A stretch of DNA of 64,000 nt, from the NCBI GenBank assembly GCA_041394325.1, contig JAWKIJ010000001.1:2294001-2358000 (forward strand), given 5' to 3'. Position 1 is the stretch's first letter. Every line of letters starts with the position of its first letter. Made by a program: the position numbers and the translations under genes. Origin of the DNA: JAWKIJ01 sp041394325 (GTDB lineage: Bacteria > Actinomycetota > Acidimicrobiia > Acidimicrobiales > Microtrichaceae). Below the pieces are notes generated by a model. The model did no database searches. It had not been told where the DNA came from and saw only the letters and a list, made by a program, of their open reading frames with translations. Shown piece after piece: positions 58,676-64,000 of this stretch.

Positions 58676-61329
58676 CGTGGCATTCCTTGGTCGCGGGCGA
58701 TCCCGTGCGGTGGGTCCGGGTTCGCGGGAGGTGGATCGGCCGGGGTCACTCCCCCGGTGTGGTCGCCGTCGGTGTCCGGTGACGGGAACAGACGGGACTG
58801 TGGTCGCATGTGTTGAGCGGCGGCCGCGTTGCGGGCCTCTGTCTCACGACCGGACGCGAGACCGCCGAGGTAGCGGGTCAGCAGGCCGCGCACCTGTTCC
58901 GGTGCGGCGCGGCGATCGTGGGGCGATCGAGATCGCCCGACCACGCGGGTTCGCGCCGAGGATCGTCGGGGATGTCCGATCCGCGGGACGCTTCATCGGC
59001 CCGCGGGGCCACGCTTGGTGCCGGCGCGCCTGTCTGGCGTGGCGACGCCGTCGCGTCCGTTCCCGCCGGACAGGGCAACGACGTTGGTTGGCGCTGTGGC
59101 AGCGGTGGGGCCATGCCCCGGGCTGGAGGGCGGGGCCCGGGGTGAGCGGGATGTACGGAGGTGGTTCGCTCGGTGGCGTGGGGCTCGCCGGCTGGACGCG
59201 CCGCGGTGGGTCCGGTTCGTTCGTGGGGCCGGGATCCATTCCGAGCAACTGGAACAGCGCGGCGTCGAAGTCCGCCCCATCGGGAATCGCGTCGCGCGGA
59301 GGTGCGTGGGGCGGCCGGATCCGGCTCCGGCGGCGGGGTCGCGCGGACCCCCGCGGGTTCTCGACCACGTCGACGGAAGCCCGGTGGGTCACGGTGGGGC
59401 GTTCCCGCCGTTGGATGACCGGGGCCGGCGACTGGGGAGCGGCGGACAGCACCTCGGGGGGATCCGAACCTCGGCGACGAGCCCGGGCCTCTGGTCGCGG
59501 AGCCGCACCCCGATCCCGTGTCGACGAGACAGGGTCCCGGCGACGACGAAGCCGAGGGAGCGTGACATTGCGAGACCGACCGGAGGAGGTTCGGCGAGGC
59601 GGATGTTCGCCTCGAGCAGCCGGGTCGGCGAGAGTCCCACGCCCTGGTCGTTGATCGTGATGACGTACTCGCCGTCGAGGGTGGTGTGGCCCACTACCTC
59701 CACCGGGCTCCCCGGAGGGGAGTACTGGACCGCGTTCTCCATCAACTCCGCGAGAACGTGCGCGAGGTCCACGGCCGCTGCGCCGGTCACCGACGCCGCC
59801 TCCATGGTCTTCAGGTGGATCCGTGGGTAGTCCTCGACCTCGCCGACCGCCACCCTGACCACATCCTCGATCTGGGTGTCCCGACCGCGGCTCCGTGGCG
59901 AGTCGGTCGACGCCAGCACGAGCAACGACTCGGCGTTGCGCCGCATCCGTGTCGCCACGTGGTCGAGACGGAACAACTGCTCCAAGCGGTCGGGATCCTC
60001 CTCGTCGGCCTCGAGTTCGTCGATCAGCTCGATCTGGCGGTCGAGCAGGCTCTGGTTCCGTCGAGCGAGGTTGATGAAGAGCTCGCTGATCCCGCGTTGG
60101 AGGATCTCGTGTTGGGACCGGACGAGATCGACCATCGCCGCTCCGAGACCGTTGAGGGTGTGGGCGACCTCCGCGAACTCGTCGCGGGTGTCCACCGGAA
60201 TCTCGGTGAAGGCGACCTGTGCGCTGGACGCGTCTCCGGACCGGAGTCCGGCCATCAGCGCCGGTACGTGCACCTCGGAGAGCTCCTGTGCGGAGGTTGC
60301 CAGCTCCGCCAGGTTCGTGGTGATCTGACGGCTGACCAGCAGCGCGACGAGGAAGAGGATCAGGCAGATCGCCGCGATCACACAGCCGAAGACGATCGCC
60401 TCGTCGTTGGCCCCGGCCGCCAGGTGGGTGAGTGAGTCGAGGTCCTGGACGAAGCTGCCGCGCTCCACCGCGGCGATCGCATCGAGCCGCTTGCCGATCG
60501 AGCTGGGCCACTGCACGGCGTCCACGTCCAGCACCGTCGAACCGGTGGCATCGCTCAACCGGTCGATCCAGGTGTCGGTGTCGAGGACCGCCAGCGACTT
60601 GCGGGCATCTCGGTAGCGCTGCGCAAGGTGTGGCGAAGCGGCTGCGGTGAAGGCGTCCACCGCGAGGCGCGACCGCGTAAGGGACTCGACAGCCGCCGCG
60701 GCGCTCGCCTCGCGCTCGTCGGTGCCGGCCCCGGAGCCGTCGAGTAGAGCCGTCGCGTCGGATGCTGCGGCGGACTCCCCTTCGATGCTCTGTGCGAGCC
60801 AGTGGCGGGTGATGCCGGACGTCTGCGACGCGGTGCCGAGCTCGAGGCGTCCGATGTCGACCAGCGGTGTCTCGATGGCGGCGGTGTACTCCTCCTGCAT
60901 CTCGGCGGCGCCGACGTTGCGAACCCGACTCCGGAGCGGGGCGATGTCATCGACGGTCGCAGCCACCGATTCGACCGCGTCGCCCCGGGCACCTCCGTTG
61001 CTGCGCAGTTCACCGAGCGACCGTGCCCCGAGTGCGCGACGTACCGAGTCCGCGGCACGGTCGGTCTCGCGGCGTTGGGTCGAAAGGAGGTGCTCGGTGA
61101 GGTTATCGGGTCGCCGTGCCGCCACCACGGCCGCGAGGCGTTCCGCCTGGAGTTCGTGGATGAGGTCGCCGGTGGCCTCTGCCAACGCGGTGACATCCCG
61201 GTTGCGCACGGCGGTGGCGCGTTCCCCCAGACGCTGCTCGACCCCGAGGCCCGCGAGCGCGGACAGCGTCAATGCGGCCGGGAGCAGCATGACGAGAAAT
61301 TTCGTGCGAACGTTGAGGCGGCCGAGCAT
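58672..61329 (-). CDS. cvnA: CvnA-type sensor histidine kinase-like protein, three frameshifts
   Basis: About 886 residues after repair. The N-terminus has a membrane helix (LVMLLPAALTLSALAGLGV), an extracytoplasmic helical domain (about 35-315) and a second helix (GCVIAAICLILFLVALLVSRQIT). A HAMP-like segment and a dimerisation region follow (FINLARRNQSLLDRQIELIDELE, FRLDHVATRMRRNAESLLVLA), then an ATPase domain (LAELMENAVQYSPPGSPVEV, INDQGVGLS). The rest is a Pro/Ala-rich tail ending RYLGGLASGRETEARN. Breaks lie near 59440 (C6 run), 59110 (G4 run) and 58930. Conservon kinases are thought to pass a signal to the roadblock/DUF742/GTPase set rather than to a response regulator. Confidence 0.9.
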
Positions 61330-61535
61330 CGGTCTTCGGAGATCTCCGTCGCGGAGGGGTTCCCGACGGTGAGGTCACTATCGGCCGGCGGGCCCCCCTC
61401 CTGAAGATCTCTCCGCTGAGCCGGTGCGGGCGATCAGGGCCTCAAGCCGGTCGCCCGATCGGCCGACACTGCCCGGGTCCACCGGGTGTGAGCCGCGCGG
61501 CCACCACCGGATGATTCCGTGGAGGTGTTCGGTTC
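61330..61535. promoter_or_regulatory. Divergent intergenic region between cvnA and the DUF4388 gene
   Basis: A 206-bp spacer that should hold both promoters. I see a GGAGG ribosome-binding site at 61521-61525 for the DUF4388 gene and a 10-bp palindrome GGAGATCTCC at 61338-61347 near the cvnA start. Neither -10/-35 pair is clear. Confidence 0.4.
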
Positions 61536-62306
61536 GTGTCCCAGACGACGTTGCTCCCCGCCGATGCCGGCCTGGGATCCGCGGTGACCTTGTCGGGCGC
61601 GGTCGAGGATCTCTCGGTCATCGAGGTGCTCACACTGTTGGAGGCCCGCCGGCACACCGGACGCCTGTCGCTCGGCGACGAGTCACCGCTGTGGCTGTGG
61701 ATCGACGACGGTGCGGTCGTGGCCGGGGGTGGCGGCTCCCCCTTGGCGCCCGCGCGGCATCTGCTGGCGGGTGGTCATATCGTCGCCGAGGAGGTCGAGT
61801 CGGTCTTCGACCTGTTGCGGAGACGCCATGGCGACCGTGTGGTCGACCACGTCGATCCGTTCGAGGTCATCGGTGCCCTGGACGCCGTCGTGGCACAGCC
61901 CGTCCTGGCGACGACCTTGGCCGCCTTGGCGGTGTCGGCTGCGAGCGAGATGCTCCTGGTCCGCAGTGGAACGCTGACCTTCGCCGAGGCGGTGTCGCCG
62001 CCGTTCGCAGTGCGCTATCGCACGCCGCTGGTGGTGGTCCTCGAGTCTGCGGCCTCGATGGTGGAGCGCTGGGCGCTCGTTCGCTCACGGGTGGGCGACG
62101 ATTCGGTCGTTCTGCGTCGAGTACGGCGGGTACGGGCCGACTGCGCGCCGCTGTCATTCAGCGCGATCGAGTGGGCCGCCCTCAACGAGGTGGGATCGAA
62201 CGTCACGGTGGGACAGGTCGCGCGTCGACTCGGGCTCGGCCGGTTCGACTGCTACTCGCTGCTCGGGTCGCTGCTCGAGCGTGGCCTCGTCGAACGAGAT
62301 CGGTGA
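61536..62306 (+). CDS. DUF4388 (PATAN-like) domain protein
   Basis: A 256-residue protein from a GTG 10 nt after GGAGG. The N-terminal DUF4388 domain reads LSGAVEDLSVIEVLTLLEARRHTGRLSLGD and LWLWIDDGAVVAGGGGS. The C-terminal part (AIEWAALNEVGSNVTVGQVARRLGLGRFDCYSLLGSLLERGLVERD) looks like a winged helix. DUF4388 proteins are found near roadblock and GTPase signalling genes, so a role with the divergent cvn operon is likely. No membrane segments are present. Confidence 0.82.
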   Translation: MSQTTLLPADAGLGSAVTLSGAVEDLSVIEVLTLLEARRHTGRLSLGDESPLWLWIDDGAVVAGGGGSPLAPARHLLAGGHIVAEEVESVFDLLRRRHGDRVVDHVDPFEVIGALDAVVAQPVLATTLAALAVSAASEMLLVRSGTLTFAEAVSPPFAVRYRTPLVVVLESAASMVERWALVRSRVGDDSVVLRRVRRVRADCAPLSFSAIEWAALNEVGSNVTVGQVARRLGLGRFDCYSLLGSLLERGLVERDR

Positions 62307-62402
62307 ACCACCGGTAGCCGCCGGAGCCGCCGCCGTCGAGGTCACGCGAGGCCGACAGCATGCCGCGGCTTGCGCGTGAGGGACCGGGTGGGGATGGGGG
62401 CG

Positions 62403-63872
62403 TCAGACGAGGGGACGGTCGGTGGGGGCGATGGGGCGCGGAAGGTCCGTGCCGGCGAACAGGTACTCGTCGACCGCCGCCGCGCAGGCCCGGCCCTCGG
62501 CGATGGCCCACACGATCAGCGACTGGCCACGACCCGCGTCACCGGCGACGAAGACACCATCCACGTTGGTCGCCCAGTCGTCACCTCTGGCGATGTTGCC
62601 CCGCTCATCGAGATCGACGCCGAGGCCATCGATCAACTCGTTGCGCTCCGGACCCGTGAACCCCATGGCCAACAGGACCAGATCGACGGGGATCGACTCG
62701 GCGGTGCCTTTCACGTCGACGAAGCTCATTCGACCGTCTTCGACGCGCTGCTCGACCCTGTGAAAGCGCAAACCGACGAGGTTTCCGTCGGCATCGGCCT
62801 CGAACGCCTCGGTACTCACCGAGTAGTCCCGCTCGCCACCCTCCTCGTGAGCCGCCGACACCCGGTAGATCATGGGATAGGTGGGCCACGGGTTCGCGTC
62901 GGGGCGAGCCTCGGGTGGTCGCGCCATGATCTCGAACTGATGCACCGACACCGCACCCTGGCGATGGGCGGTGCCGAGGCAGTCCGCCCCGGTGTCCCCG
63001 CCGCCGATGATCACGACCCGCTTTCCCTTGGCGGTGACGGGTACGTCCTCCGCAGCGAGGTCGCCCTCCTGGACGCGGTTGGCCCACGGCAGGTACTCCA
63101 TGGCCTGGTGGATGCCGTTGGCCTCCCGGCCGGGTATGGGAAGGTCCCGCGGTTGGGTGGCTCCGACGGCGAGCACGACTGCGTCGTAGCGTTCGCGAAG
63201 CTCGTCGGCGGTGATGTCCACGCCGACGTTGACGCCGGTGAGGAACACGGTGCCCTCGGTTCGCATCTGCGCGAGGCGACGGTCGATGTGGCGCTTCTCG
63301 AGCTTGAACTCGGGGATGCCGTAGCGGAGTAGCCCGCCGATCCGGTCGGCGCGTTCGTACACGACGACCTTGTGGCCGGCGCGAGTGAGTTGTTGCGCGG
63401 CCGCGAGTCCGGCGGGGCCCGATCCGATCACCGCGACGGAACGACCGGAGTCCGACGAGGAGCGGACCGGCTGTACCCAACCCTCCTCCCAGGCCTTGTC
63501 GACGATCATCTGCTCGATCAGCTTGATGGTCACGGGATCCTGGTTGATCCCGAGGACACAGGCCGACTCGCACGGTGCCGGGCAGAGGCGACCGGTGAAG
63601 TCGGGGAAGTTGTTGGTGGCGTGCAGACGCTCGCTCGCCGCCTGCCAGCGCCCCCGGTACACCAGGTCGTTCCAGTCGGGGATGATGTTGCCGAGTGGAC
63701 AGCCGTTGTTGCAGAACGGGATGCCGCAGTCCATGCAACGGCTCGCCTGGGTCCGCAGGTCGTCGCGGGAGAACGGCTCGTACACTTCCTTCCAGTCGAG
63801 GAGGCGCACGGGTACCGGGCGCCGTTTCGGTACCTGACGGCCGTGTTTGAGGAACCCGGTGGGATCAGCCAT
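62403..63872 (-). CDS. gltD: Glutamate synthase small subunit
   Basis: A 489-residue NADPH-dependent flavoprotein that supplies electrons to GltB. The N-terminal Fe-S ligands are CMDCGIPFCNNGCPLGNIIPDW and LCPAPCESACVLG. The FAD site is VAVIGSGPAGLAAAQQL and the NADPH site VVIIGGGDTGADCLG. It closes with NVDGVFVAGDAGRGQSLIVWAIAEGR. The ATG at 63872 lies 69 bp after the gltB stop. The gene is intact, unlike many neighbours. It converges on the DUF4388 gene. Confidence 0.97.
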   Translation of the reverse strand: MADPTGFLKHGRQVPKRRPVPVRLLDWKEVYEPFSRDDLRTQASRCMDCGIPFCNNGCPLGNIIPDWNDLVYRGRWQAASERLHATNNFPDFTGRLCPAPCESACVLGINQDPVTIKLIEQMIVDKAWEEGWVQPVRSSSDSGRSVAVIGSGPAGLAAAQQLTRAGHKVVVYERADRIGGLLRYGIPEFKLEKRHIDRRLAQMRTEGTVFLTGVNVGVDITADELRERYDAVVLAVGATQPRDLPIPGREANGIHQAMEYLPWANRVQEGDLAAEDVPVTAKGKRVVIIGGGDTGADCLGTAHRQGAVSVHQFEIMARPPEARPDANPWPTYPMIYRVSAAHEEGGERDYSVSTEAFEADADGNLVGLRFHRVEQRVEDGRMSFVDVKGTAESIPVDLVLLAMGFTGPERNELIDGLGVDLDERGNIARGDDWATNVDGVFVAGDAGRGQSLIVWAIAEGRACAAAVDEYLFAGTDLPRPIAPTDRPLV

Positions 63873-63941
63873 GGGTGGCTCCTTCGAGTCGTGTCCGACG
63901 GTCCGGTCGGAACGTGGGGGCCGGCGCTGCCGGTTCGAACG

Positions 63942-64000
63942 TCATGAGCGGGCCGAGGCCATGATCGCCTCGTGGACGTCGAGCCCTTCGACCTCGGCTC
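63942..64000 (-). CDS. gltB: Glutamate synthase large subunit, C-terminal end only
   Basis: The last 18 codons before the stop at 63942 read AEVEGLDVHEAIMASARS, matching the ending of GltB, where a Val/Asp-rich segment leads to a final I-M-x-A-A-like phrase. The rest lies beyond the window. Position directly upstream of gltD supports the assignment. Confidence 0.8.
   Translation of the reverse strand, partial: AEVEGLDVHEAIMASARS

Noticed and set aside
61338..61347. GGAGATCTCC palindrome as a cvn operator
   Set aside because: Ten bases is short for a confident operator, and I saw no second copy near the DUF4388 start.
1..64000. CRISPR array, insertion sequence or integrase
   Set aside because: No regularly spaced direct repeats, transposase motifs or integrase-like proteins were found on reading either strand.

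Overview
The window is GC-rich (roughly 70% by eye), densely coded DNA from an actinobacterium. It carries the Pup-proteasome genes arc (mpa) and dop, coenzyme F420 synthesis (fbiC), a cvnABCD conservon, polyprenyl-phosphate-mannose synthase and an AftD-type arabinofuranosyltransferase. The protein set looks most like Acidimicrobiia (Ilumatobacter relatives); that placement is inference from family content, not a search.

Layout. 1-9.3 kb: dop (cut by the window edge), a secreted repeat/beta-propeller protein, arc, a small ferredoxin, a MarP-like membrane protease, trmI, a TtuA-type tRNA thiolase and its ubiquitin-like sulfur carrier. 9.4-12.2 kb: three small envelope-associated genes and a PBP4-type D,D-carboxypeptidase. 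12.2-20.2 kb: ADP-forming acyl-CoA synthetase (one fused gene), a small hypothetical, a FIST sensor protein, transketolase, transaldolase and a VanY-like lipoprotein. 20.2-25.6 kb: an HxlR regulator translationally coupled to fbiC behind a perfect operator palindrome, a LOG-family protein and three poorly known genes. 25.7-29.5 kb: one minus-strand operon of DUF3151, a PLP decarboxylase/lyase, mobA, rhodanese and RNase D. 29.6-53.4 kb: a surface-glycan locus with five acyltransferase-3 modules (two genes carrying SGNH domains), polyprenyl-phosphate-mannose synthase, four GT-C-like membrane proteins, AftD, a methyltransferase, a GT4 and a GT2. 53.4-57.3 kb: a MacB/FtsX-type ABC exporter. 57.3-62.3 kb: cvnA-D in 4-nt overlaps, divergent from a DUF4388 protein. 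62.4-64 kb: gltD and the tail of gltB.

How it fits together. The first block concerns protein turnover and tRNA modification. The middle block supplies central carbon and cofactor functions. The large glycan block contains what is needed to make a polyprenyl-phosphate mannose donor, transfer sugars outside the membrane, extend an arabinan-like polymer and acylate it. The Cvn block is a sensor-to-GTPase relay.

Sequence quality matters here. At least twenty-five apparent frameshifts interrupt otherwise intact conserved genes. Most that I could place are repaired by adding one G or C to a homopolymer run. I therefore treat them as sequencing or assembly indels and annotate each gene across the break, with the break position given. 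I see no rRNA, no convincing tRNA, no CRISPR array, no insertion sequence and no phage genes. No stretch longer than 300 bases lacks a gene.
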